A program made the position numbers and the translations under genes. From the NCBI RefSeq assembly GCF_029109325.1, contig NZ_JAQKQJ010000018.1, positions 372,001 to 436,000 of the forward strand: 64,000 nucleotides of DNA, read 5' to 3'. The notes beneath the pieces were generated by a model that was given only the letters and a program-made list of their open reading frames with translations, was not told the origin of the DNA and ran no database searches. This DNA comes from Nodosilinea sp. PGN35 (GTDB lineage Bacteria; Cyanobacteriota; Cyanobacteriia; Phormidesmidales; Phormidesmidaceae). The first letter of the stretch is position 1. Each line of letters opens with the position of its first letter. This document shows positions 41,309-49,452 of the stretch, piece by piece.

Positions 41309-42397
41309 ATGCCCTGGAAGTACTTTCACGCCAATACCACCCAGCCCCAGGGCATGACCCAGCCCCCGGAGCCGCCGCCCTGGCGACAGTTTTTGCCCAG
41401 GAAAACGGTCGATGGGGCTGAGGACGAGCGGTACTGGAAAGATCTGCATCAGCTAGCGGCTCAAGATGTGCGCTCCGTGCAGCGGGGCCAGAGCTTTCGG
41501 GTGCAGTTTGATGCCCAGGGCCACTCCGACATCGTGGATGCCGTCAATGCCGCCATTCACCTGCGGAGACCGCTATTGGTGACCGGGTTGCCGGGGTCGG
41601 GCAAAACCTCGCTGGCCTACGCCATTGCCTACGAGCTTCAGCTTGGCCCGGTGCTCACTTGGCCAATCACCGCCAGGGCGAACCTGGTGGATGCCCTCTA
41701 CCGCTACGATGCGATCGCCCGCCTGCAAGATGCCCAGCTCGACAAAACTCGCCAAGATTCCCCAGCCACCGAAGAAGAAGGCGACCTGGGCGATTATATT
41801 CAGCTTGGCCCCGTGGGCACGGCGTTCTTACCCTCCCGCCTGCCTCGGGTGCTGCTGATCGACGAAATCGACAAGAGCGACCTCAACCTGCCCAACGACC
41901 TGCTCAACCTGTTTGAAGAGGGCGAATTTGAAATTCCTGAGCTGGTGCGCCGCAAACGTCAGCGGGGTGCAGACAGCACCGACCTCACAGTAGAGGTGCG
42001 CACCGCTGACCCCGATATGACCGCACCCGTGACCAACGGCCGGGTCAAGTGCTGCGAATTCCCCATCGTGATTATGACCAGCAACGGCGAACGCGACTTT
42101 CCGCCCGCCTTCTACCGCCGCTGCCTGCGGGTGAAGATGCCCAGCCCTACCCCAGAGTCGCTGCTGCCCATTGTGCGATCGCACTTTGCCACCGCCGACC
42201 CCACCGGCTGGACAGAGGCCGAAACCAACCTGACGGCGATCATTGGCGACTTTCTAGACAAAAACCACAGGAGCGATCGCGCCACCGACCAACTCCTCAA
42301 CGCCATCTACCTCATGACCCGCAACGACAGCCCCACTGAGGCTGAGATGAAACGCCTGCAAGACTTGCTGTTTAGACGTCTGAGCGAGGCCGACTGA
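41309..42397 (+). CDS. MoxR-type AAA+ ATPase
   Basis: A 362-aa ATPase with Walker A G-L-P-G-S-G-K-T at residues 93-100, Walker B L-L-I-D-E-I-D-K-S-D near 183-192, a sensor-1 region I-V-I-M-T-S-N-G-E-R-D-F-P and arginine-finger-type F-Y-R-R-C-L. MoxR proteins act as chaperone-like remodellers with vWA partners. It starts 17 bases after the VMAP gene and its TGA shares bases with the ATG of the vWA gene (TGATG), so the three are co-translated. Confidence 0.9.
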   Translation: MPWKYFHANTTQPQGMTQPPEPPPWRQFLPRKTVDGAEDERYWKDLHQLAAQDVRSVQRGQSFRVQFDAQGHSDIVDAVNAAIHLRRPLLVTGLPGSGKTSLAYAIAYELQLGPVLTWPITARANLVDALYRYDAIARLQDAQLDKTRQDSPATEEEGDLGDYIQLGPVGTAFLPSRLPRVLLIDEIDKSDLNLPNDLLNLFEEGEFEIPELVRRKRQRGADSTDLTVEVRTADPDMTAPVTNGRVKCCEFPIVIMTSNGERDFPPAFYRRCLRVKMPSPTPESLLPIVRSHFATADPTGWTEAETNLTAIIGDFLDKNHRSDRATDQLLNAIYLMTRNDSPTEAEMKRLQDLLFRRLSEAD

Positions 42398-45282
42398 TGC
42401 AGACAGGACAGGGCTCGGAGTCACCCACCAATGCTGTTAGCCGGTTAATCAGCCTGCTGGCCGAAGACCGCGCCCTTACCAGCATCGAAACCGCCGAGAC
42501 CCTGTGGCTGGCCACCAAACTGGAGCGGCCTGCGCCCACCGAGTCAGAGCCTACTCCCCCGCCTGCTCCTGAGCCATTGCCCCCATTGCCTGTGGATCTG
42601 AGCGAGCCTCTGGAGCCAGAGCCATTGCCACCCGCACCGCCTACTCCCCAGGCCAACATCGCCACCCCCACCCCCCAGGCCGGAGTGCTGCCGCCCCAGA
42701 CCCTGCCCGTGTGGCTAGCCGACCCGGCTATGCTGACCGATGCCCTGGCGGTGATTCGCGCCCTGCGGCCCCTGCTGCGCACCGTAGATACCGGCATCGG
42801 CACCCGCCTGGACGAAGCCGCCACCGTTGAAACCATTGCCCGCACGCGCCTCTGTCTGCCGGTGCTAGCGCCCGGGCAGCGGCCCTACTTCGACATCGTT
42901 TTGGTGGTCGATCGCAGCTCGTCGATGCATATCTGGCAGCGCCTGATCAAAGATGTGGTGCGCATTCTCAAGCGCTATGGGGTGTTTTGGAATGTGCAGG
43001 TGTTTGACCTGGCGGTGAACCGCGACCCCGGGCCAACCGACGACCCGGTGCTGCTGATGGCCAACCCCCAGCGCCCCGGCCACCGCCCCAGCGAACTGAT
43101 CGACCAGCAGGGGCAGCGCATTGCCGTGGTGCTGAGCGACTGCACCGCCCCCTACTGGTGGGATGGCACACTGCTGCCCATGCTGCAAAGCTGGGGCGCG
43201 ACTATGCCCACGGCGGTGTGGCAAGTGCTGCCCCCCTGGATGTGGAAGCGCACTGCCCTGGGGCGTGGCACCGCCGTGGCCCTGGCCAATGATGGGTTTG
43301 GTAGGGCCAACCAGTGGCTCAAGGTACAGCAGCAAGAGCGGGATGGGGAAAAAGCTGAGGCCAGACGCCTGCCCTTGCCAGTGCTCACCAGCGACCTGCG
43401 CGACCTGAGCCGCTGGAGCCGCATGGTGGCGGGCGATCGCCGTGAACTGACCCCTGGCTTTTTGCTGCCCCAGGCGGGTGGCACTGTGCCCCGAGCAAAG
43501 AGCTATGAGGCGACCGCCCAAGATCTGGCCGAGCAACTGCTCGACGCCGACCCTAGCCTCGACCCCGATACTGCCCTCGACCGGGCGCTCAATACCCTTG
43601 CCCACGAGCGGGTAGAACGTTTTCTAGAGCTGGCCTCCCCCGAGGCCCAGCGGCTAATCATGCTGCTGGCGGCAGCCCCGGTGATTACCCTGCCGGTGGT
43701 GCGGCTGATTCGCGATGCCATATTGGAGGAGGTGACGTCGCCCCTACCAGTGGCGGAAGTGTTTTTGAGTGGGCTGTTGCAGCGCCTGCCGGGGCAGGCC
43801 GACAGCGAGCTAGAGCAGGCGGTGCAGAATGCGGCGGAACAGGCTGAGGCTAACCCCGATGGGCTAGACCCAGTGCTGCCAGAGGCCCAAGACCTGGTGC
43901 AGTACGACTTTGCCCCTGGGGTTAGGCCGGTGCTGCTAGAGTTTTTGCCCCCGGTAGACACGATTGATGTGGTTAACAGTGTGTCTGCGGCAGTGGAGCG
44001 GCGGTGGAATGCGATCGCCACAGAAGATTTTCGGGCGTTTTTGACCGACCCGACAATGCCGGTGGCGGAGGAATTGCAGGGAATGCGATCGTTCGCCAGC
44101 GTCACCGCCGATATTTTGGAGCCGCTAGGGGGCGACTATACCGAGTTTACTCAAGCACTAAAGCGCGGGGCAGAGCAACAGCCCACCAGCGAATCAGAGG
44201 GATTTGACCTCAACGACTTTCCCCTCCAAGACTTTGAATACGAAGTTGCCGAGTTCATCAACTTCCCACCCCTCGAACCCTTCGAGTTCATCGAAGCCTA
44301 CTTTGAAGAAGACGAGGAGAAAACCACTTTCCCACCCCCTCTACAAACTGAGGAATTCACGGTCATTACTGTTGATCTTGAGCTACTTCCCAGATCTCTA
44401 GTAGCACAAAGTTTGGAATCCTTTGAATTTATGGTGGCAACCCTCTACTGTCACCAAGCCCAAAAGGGGATTGTGAATTGGGAGATTCAACGCCGAAAGC
44501 ATCGAGCCGATCGCTATATAGAAGTACTACCTGATGGCGTATCTGTAGAAATGGTCGCCATACCGGGGGGCACTTTTCTCATGGGTTCTCCAGAGACGGA
44601 GATAGGGCATTTTAGCGATCGAGAATCTCCTCAACGTAAAGTTACTATCGAGCCTCTGTTTGTGGGACGCTATCCAATAACACAAGAGCAATGGCGAACG
44701 GTAGCTGCTATGCCACGGTCAAAGCAACTTCTTCTTGCCAATCCTAGCCACTTTCAAGGATATAACCTTCCTGTAGAGAACGTGTCCTGGGATGATGCAA
44801 CAGAATTTTGTGCTCGCCTTTCAGCCCACACAGGTCGTCAATATCGGTTACTTAGGGAAGAAGAGTGGGAGTACGCTTGTAGGGCAGGCACAGCAACTCC
44901 TTTTCATTTTGGTGAAACTATTACACCAGAGCTTGCGAACTACCGTGGTAGGGTTGCCTACGCTGATGGCCCGCAAGGGATATTTCAAGCTAAAACTACC
45001 CCAGTAGACTCTTTTGGAGTGGCTAATTCCTTTGGCCTTTGTGACATGCATGGGAATGTTTTTGAGTGGTGTCATGCTGAATGGGGGAAACACGATACTG
45101 AGGATGAAGAAGACCCGTATTGGTCAATTGAATTTAGTTATGGCCCGTGTTTCAGACGTGGTGGATCATGGGATGACGATCCAAGCTCTTGTCGATCTGC
45201 CTACCGCACTGACAACATGCCTGACTACCGTAGAAACTTTATTGGCTTTCGAATATGCTGTTCCAACTTTAGCCCAGATTGA
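42397..45282 (+). CDS. vWA protein with C-terminal FGE-like domain
   Basis: A 961-aa protein. A proline-rich N-terminal linker (residues 45-105) leads to a vWA domain with the metal site D-R-S-S-S at 172-176 (family resembling SAV_2336-type vWA proteins), then a helical middle of about 300 aa, and from residue about 713 a full FGE-like domain (M-V-A-I-P-G-G-T-F-L-M-G, I-T-Q-E-Q-W-R, D-M-H-G-N-V-F-E-W-C, G-G-S-W and I-G-F-R-I). Codon use shifts to clearly AT-richer after about 44.2 kb, where the FGE part begins, which suggests domain capture from another source. Expected to be switched by the MoxR ATPase. Confidence 0.88.
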   Translation: MQTGQGSESPTNAVSRLISLLAEDRALTSIETAETLWLATKLERPAPTESEPTPPPAPEPLPPLPVDLSEPLEPEPLPPAPPTPQANIATPTPQAGVLPPQTLPVWLADPAMLTDALAVIRALRPLLRTVDTGIGTRLDEAATVETIARTRLCLPVLAPGQRPYFDIVLVVDRSSSMHIWQRLIKDVVRILKRYGVFWNVQVFDLAVNRDPGPTDDPVLLMANPQRPGHRPSELIDQQGQRIAVVLSDCTAPYWWDGTLLPMLQSWGATMPTAVWQVLPPWMWKRTALGRGTAVALANDGFGRANQWLKVQQQERDGEKAEARRLPLPVLTSDLRDLSRWSRMVAGDRRELTPGFLLPQAGGTVPRAKSYEATAQDLAEQLLDADPSLDPDTALDRALNTLAHERVERFLELASPEAQRLIMLLAAAPVITLPVVRLIRDAILEEVTSPLPVAEVFLSGLLQRLPGQADSELEQAVQNAAEQAEANPDGLDPVLPEAQDLVQYDFAPGVRPVLLEFLPPVDTIDVVNSVSAAVERRWNAIATEDFRAFLTDPTMPVAEELQGMRSFASVTADILEPLGGDYTEFTQALKRGAEQQPTSESEGFDLNDFPLQDFEYEVAEFINFPPLEPFEFIEAYFEEDEEKTTFPPPLQTEEFTVITVDLELLPRSLVAQSLESFEFMVATLYCHQAQKGIVNWEIQRRKHRADRYIEVLPDGVSVEMVAIPGGTFLMGSPETEIGHFSDRESPQRKVTIEPLFVGRYPITQEQWRTVAAMPRSKQLLLANPSHFQGYNLPVENVSWDDATEFCARLSAHTGRQYRLLREEEWEYACRAGTATPFHFGETITPELANYRGRVAYADGPQGIFQAKTTPVDSFGVANSFGLCDMHGNVFEWCHAEWGKHDTEDEEDPYWSIEFSYGPCFRRGGSWDDDPSSCRSAYRTDNMPDYRRNFIGFRICCSNFSPD

Positions 45283-45361
45283 TTTTTTATTCTCTCTGAC
45301 TTGCCTTCCAATAATCAGTTGATTTTCCACTCATCAATTTAGCAAGTTCCAAGTATGTCAT

Positions 45362-46678
45362 ATGCCACTCATCTTTTTGTCCTACAGAAGAACAAGCTCT
45401 GAAGTCGCAAGAAAAATCCATGACCAACTTATTCGAACCTATGGATCGGATGCGATTTTTTTAGATGAAAAATCAATTCCTCTAGGAATTAATATTCGTT
45501 CTTATGTCAGAGACACTATTAGACAGTGCGCTGTCTTTCTATGTTTAATGGACTCAAATCTACTTGCCTCTCTTATTGCATCAAAAGAGCAAGATGGAGA
45601 TTGGCCTTTTCCTAAAGACTGGGTTTTGATAGAAATATCAGAGGCTTTATCTGTCAAGGATCTGACCATAATTCCTGTATTGATTGATGTAGGAATGCCA
45701 CGCCCAGAAGATCTGCCAAGAAGCTTGGCTAATCTTAGTTACTATAATGGAATTCGCATTCTTCCCGAACGCCTTGACGAAGATATTCCATCTTTAGTTA
45801 GAAGAATCGATCGATTGATTGACGACTTGTCAGCAGTTGCTCCAAAAACCAATTCAAACTCATCATCAACCAAGCCTTGCCGTAAAATTCAGAATCGATA
45901 CGGCTTTTCGGAAAGCTTTTTGCAGGTAGAAACTGCTCTGCTGCTACATATGGCATTGATTCCAGGCGGAGACTTTCTAATGGGTTCTTCAGAGAGTGAT
46001 CCAGAATACAACAAGAGGGAATATCCCAAGCACAGAGTTTCTTTGTCTTCCTTTTTTATGGGGCGCTATCCTGTAACCCAGGCTCAGTATAAAGCAGTGA
46101 TGGGTAGTAATCCATCTAGTACGTACGATGAGGATCGCTTCATTTCGCCTAACAAACCTGTCGTTGGCGTATCTTGGTATGATTCAGTCAGTTTTTGTGA
46201 ACGCTTGGCTGAGATAACTGGAAGACCTTACCGACTTCCAACAGAAGCCGAATGGGAATATGCCTGTAGGGCCGGAACTACGACGCCTTTTCACTTTGGC
46301 AAAACACTTACAACAGAAGTTGCTAATTTCGACGGTAATTACACTTATGCCAGCGGTCCGAAGGGAGAGTTTCGTAATGGAACAACCTCGGTAGACCATT
46401 TTGGCATTGCTAATGCCTTTGGCCTAAGCGATATGCATGGAAATGTTTCTGAATGGTGCCAAGATTACTGGCATGAAAACTATGAAAATGCTCCAACTGA
46501 CGGCACCGCTTGGACAGAAGATGGCAATCCATCTTACCGAGTTAGGCGGGGCGGTTCCTGGTTCTTTGAGCCTGCTTTTTGCCGATCTGCCTACCGTGAT
46601 GATTTTGGCCTTCCCGAGTTGAGTGATTCCCATATTGGGTTTCGGGTCTGCTGTTCCGCCCCTGCAGCATTTCAATAG
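45362..46678 (+). CDS. TIR domain fused to FGE-like domain
   Basis: A 438-aa protein. Residues 1-150 form a TIR domain: I-F-L-S-Y-R-R, A-I-F-L-D, and W-V-L-I-E-I-S-E with the probable catalytic Glu at 91. Bacterial TIR domains of this type cleave NAD+ or make signal nucleotides during abortive infection. A short linker (Ser/Thr-rich) precedes an FGE-like domain (residues about 195-435: L-I-P-G-G-D-F-L-M-G-S, V-T-Q-A-Q-Y-K, D-M-H-G-N-V-S-E-W-C, R-G-G-S-W and I-G-F-R-V). AT-rich codon use matches the end of the vWA gene. It begins 79 bases downstream of that gene, likely in the same transcript. Confidence 0.88.
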   Translation: MPLIFLSYRRTSSEVARKIHDQLIRTYGSDAIFLDEKSIPLGINIRSYVRDTIRQCAVFLCLMDSNLLASLIASKEQDGDWPFPKDWVLIEISEALSVKDLTIIPVLIDVGMPRPEDLPRSLANLSYYNGIRILPERLDEDIPSLVRRIDRLIDDLSAVAPKTNSNSSSTKPCRKIQNRYGFSESFLQVETALLLHMALIPGGDFLMGSSESDPEYNKREYPKHRVSLSSFFMGRYPVTQAQYKAVMGSNPSSTYDEDRFISPNKPVVGVSWYDSVSFCERLAEITGRPYRLPTEAEWEYACRAGTTTPFHFGKTLTTEVANFDGNYTYASGPKGEFRNGTTSVDHFGIANAFGLSDMHGNVSEWCQDYWHENYENAPTDGTAWTEDGNPSYRVRRGGSWFFEPAFCRSAYRDDFGLPELSDSHIGFRVCCSAPAAFQ

Positions 46679-46731
46679 TTCCCAGCAGTGCATCTTCGCA
46701 CAAGTTTTTGCATATTCCCCATCGCAGCACC

Positions 46732-47589
46732 ATGCAGTCGCCGATTTTACAGCCCATCCTACAAAAGCGCCAAGGACGTAACCAGTACTACGACGAGGTA
46801 CTGGCCACTGATACTTTACCCCTGCACATGATGCTCATCCCAGCAGGCACATTCCTTATGGGCTCACTAGATGATGAACTAGGACGCAGCGAGAATGAAA
46901 GCCCTCAGCACGAGGTAATACTTGCCCAATTTTTTATGGCCAAGCATACTATCACCCAAGCACAGTGGCGGGCTGTCTCTGCGATGCCTCCAGTAAACCG
47001 GGAGATGAACCCTAATCCTTCTGGCTTCAAAGGAGATTTGCGACCTGTCGAGAACATGTCTTGGTATGATGCTGTGGAGTTTTGTGATAGGCTAACCCAC
47101 TTCACCAATCGACAATATCGCTTACCCACTGAGGCTGAATGGGAGTACGCTTGCCGAGCAGGCACAGACAGCCCTTTCCACTTTGGCACAACGATTACTA
47201 CAGACATTGCCAACTACTGTGGCCAAGATCAAGTCATTGGCAAAATTCAATACTCAGGCTCCTATGGCGACGGCCCCAAGGGTGTCTTTCGAGAAGAAAC
47301 AACTCCTGTCGATCAATTTGAAGGGGCTAACGCTTTTGGCCTGTGTAACATGCATGGCAACGTGTTTGAGTGGTGCCAAGACCACTGGAACAACAACTAC
47401 GAGGGTTGTCCCATTGATGGTACGGCTTACTTAACCGATAATAGTAACGCTCCTCGGGTAGCGCGTGGAGGCTCCTGGTTTTACGATCCAAGATTTTGCC
47501 GTTCTGCCTCGCGCATTAGTTTTGAACCAAATAATGTCGGTTTCAGCCTTGGCTTTCGGGTGTGTTGCTCAGCTCCTGTAGTAGGCTAA
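46732..47589 (+). CDS. Stand-alone FGE-like domain protein
   Basis: A 285-aa FGE-like protein from the ATG at 46732 (M-Q-S-P-I-L-Q); an upstream ATG at 46708 is possible. Motifs: M-L-I-P-A-G-T-F-L-M-G-S, I-T-Q-A-Q-W-R-A-V, L-P-T-E-A-E-W-E-Y-A-C-R-A-G, N-M-H-G-N-V-F-E-W-C-Q-D-H-W, R-G-G-S-W-F-Y-D-P. Closely parallels the C-terminal domains of the vWA and TIR proteins, so the four are paralogs. Last gene of the cluster before the convergent Uma2 genes. Confidence 0.87.
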   Translation: MQSPILQPILQKRQGRNQYYDEVLATDTLPLHMMLIPAGTFLMGSLDDELGRSENESPQHEVILAQFFMAKHTITQAQWRAVSAMPPVNREMNPNPSGFKGDLRPVENMSWYDAVEFCDRLTHFTNRQYRLPTEAEWEYACRAGTDSPFHFGTTITTDIANYCGQDQVIGKIQYSGSYGDGPKGVFREETTPVDQFEGANAFGLCNMHGNVFEWCQDHWNNNYEGCPIDGTAYLTDNSNAPRVARGGSWFYDPRFCRSASRISFEPNNVGFSLGFRVCCSAPVVG

Positions 47590-47642
47590 TTTTGCAAATT
47601 GCTCAAATTTATCTCCCTCGAAATATCACTTCAGATTAGAAA

Positions 47643-48230
47643 TCAGATACCAGTTCCGCTATCGTCTTTATCTAACACCACATCCTCATAAATTGACTCC
47701 ATTGGCACCCTTATTCCTAAGCTTGCCAACTCAATAGTCTCACCCGGCCCATAGGGAATAAACGCCCAACTGCCATCGCTATTCCGACGAAACACCTCCA
47801 CCGTTTTAGCCTCAGAGCCAATCAAAACATACTCCTTCAGACTCTCTAACCGACGGTAGAGCGTAAACTTTCCACCCCGATCATAGGCCTCCGTCCCTGG
47901 CGAGACCACCTCCACAATCAAGTAAGGATATCGAGAAAACTTTTGCGCCGTGCGGTCTCGCTCATCACAGCTCACACTCACATCTGGGTAAACAAACGGG
48001 CCATCCTCGGTAATGCCGACCTTCGCATCAGAGTTTCGCACCTTGCAGCGCCCTTGCAACTGTGCCTTCAGAAGGCTAGCCACATTCAGAGCAATATCGG
48101 CATGGGGCAGAGAGCCCCCAGCCATAGCAAAAACTTCGCCGTCAAAGTACTCGTACCGCAGCTCTTGCTGGGCTTCCCACTCAAAGTACTCTTGCGGCGT
48201 GAGGCGATGGCGGTCTTGGGCAGAAACCAT
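47643..48230 (-). CDS. Uma2 family (DUF820) nuclease-like protein
   Basis: A 195-aa PD-(D/E)XK-fold protein of the Uma2 family, very abundant in cyanobacteria. F-E-W-E, Y-E-Y-F-D-G-E-V, the catalytic V-Y-P-D-V-S-V and the L-I-V-E-V-V-S-P core strand are visible. Function unproven; often near transposable or toxin-antitoxin genes. A longer start two codons upstream (48236) is possible. Confidence 0.85.
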   Translation of the reverse strand: MVSAQDRHRLTPQEYFEWEAQQELRYEYFDGEVFAMAGGSLPHADIALNVASLLKAQLQGRCKVRNSDAKVGITEDGPFVYPDVSVSCDERDRTAQKFSRYPYLIVEVVSPGTEAYDRGGKFTLYRRLESLKEYVLIGSEAKTVEVFRRNSDGSWAFIPYGPGETIELASLGIRVPMESIYEDVVLDKDDSGTGI

Positions 48231-48313
48231 TGGCAAAGCCCCACAGAGACGGTTAAGCCCATATTGTAGACCAGCCTGATTGACAGCTTCTCACCAGAAA
48301 ACACTCACCAGAT

Positions 48314-48955
48314 TTAAGTCAAAGCTTTCATCAGCCAGCCCATGAGGGTGGTGTCGTCTTCGGTCTGGGAGCGATGCAGCACCTCTTCAATCAACGACAT
48401 CTCCAGCCCTGGCAACACCCCCGAAACTCGGATCTGTCGGCTCCCCCCCTCAGCCACAGCAAAGGCGATCACCTGCTGCTCTGCCACGTTTACCACCCAG
48501 TATTCGCTAACCCCCAGTCGCTCATAGAGCAGTCGCTTGGCACCCAGATCGTCTTTGAACGAGCTGCTGCCGATCTCAATCGCCAGGGCCGGCGGGCCGT
48601 AGACATTGATATCAATAGGGGCGTTGTCCTGGGGTGGCAGCCGAAAGTCTGTCCCAATGTAGAAGGCAACATCGGGCTGGCAGCCCCGCTCTCCAGTTTT
48701 GTGAAAGCTGCCGTTAGTAAACTCGGCTAGCCGCACCGATCGCACCATGCCAAAGAGACTAACCACCTTAGAGACCACACTGTTTTGCCGTGCATGCCCA
48801 CCACCCAAAGCAGCTATCTCAACCCTCATGTAGCCGTTATCGAAATAGCCTCGGCCTTCGTCGTAGGGTGCGGTGTCCATGGTGGCAACGAAGTCCTCCC
48901 AGGGGGCCTTGACCCAGGTATCGGTCTGTAGGGCTAGCGAAGTAGAGAGTGCCAT
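48314..48955 (-). CDS. Second Uma2 family protein
   Basis: A 213-aa Uma2-type protein with W-E-D-F-V, R-G-Y-F-D-N-G-Y-M-R, C-Q-P-D-V-A-F-Y and the A-L-A-I-E-I-G-S-S-S segment; distinct from its neighbour in sequence. The ATG at 48955 is taken over 48973. Both Uma2 genes converge on the FGE cluster end. Confidence 0.83.
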   Translation of the reverse strand: MALSTSLALQTDTWVKAPWEDFVATMDTAPYDEGRGYFDNGYMRVEIAALGGGHARQNSVVSKVVSLFGMVRSVRLAEFTNGSFHKTGERGCQPDVAFYIGTDFRLPPQDNAPIDINVYGPPALAIEIGSSSFKDDLGAKRLLYERLGVSEYWVVNVAEQQVIAFAVAEGGSRQIRVSGVLPGLEMSLIEEVLHRSQTEDDTTLMGWLMKALT

Positions 48956-49096
48956 GGTACAAAACTTCCTCAATGCAAAGCCGCCGTTAAGTTTGATCTT
49001 AGCCTACCGCCGCTGCACCACCTGCCGCCCCTGCCGTCTCGACAGGTACAGGCCATCAAATAGGGTCTGCAGATCTCCAGGACACAGGACAAACCT

Positions 49097-49363
49097 ATGG
49101 AAATCGCCCTCACGCCAGAGGTTGAGCAATACATTCAAGCAAAGGTCAGCAGCGGCCAGTATGCCTCTGCCAGTGAGGTGTTCCTGGCGGGCATCAAGCT
49201 CCTGCAAGACATCGAGCAGACCCACCAAGGCCGCTACCATGCCCTGCGCGAAGAAATCAACATCAGCATTGAAGCTAGCGATCGCGGGGACGTGGTAAAT
49301 GCCGAAACCGTATTTGACCACCTGCAAGAGCGCCTAAACCAGAGGCTCAACCAGCTCCAATGA
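49097..49363 (+). CDS. parD: ParD-like antitoxin (orphan)
   Basis: An 88-aa type II antitoxin: ribbon-helix-helix start (A-L-T-P-E-V-E-Q-Y-I-Q-A-K-V), G-Q-Y-A-S-A-S-E-V and I-K-L-L-Q-D segments are typical ParD. It normally neutralises a ParE toxin encoded directly downstream. Here its stop overlaps the next ATG (ATGA) but the toxin is cut after about 11 codons, leaving the antitoxin alone. Confidence 0.85.
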   Translation: MEIALTPEVEQYIQAKVSSGQYASASEVFLAGIKLLQDIEQTHQGRYHALREEINISIEASDRGDVVNAETVFDHLQERLNQRLNQLQ

Positions 49364-49452
49364 GCAAGATTTGCCGCTTCACGGTTCCATCTGGTACGAA
49401 GCGGTACTTACGAGCCACAACCTATTTCCTAGTTCGCTGCTTCTTGGGATAG
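49360..49452 (+). pseudogene. ParE toxin remnant
   Basis: The frame starting M-S-K-I-C-R-F-T-V-P begins like cyanobacterial ParE toxins and is coupled to parD by ATGA, but then runs into unrelated residues and a stop after 30 codons. Only the start of the toxin is left, joined to the relaxase remnant. The match of the first ten residues is from memory. Confidence 0.55.

Noticed and set aside
38720..47589. True formylglycine-generating enzymes activating a sulfatase
   Set aside because: No sulfatase is nearby and the domains are fused to vWA and TIR, which fits conflict-system modules better.
38536..47642. Diversity-generating retroelement within the window
   Set aside because: The FGE-like genes fit as targets, but no reverse transcriptase gene or template repeat is present here, so only the target side is suggested.
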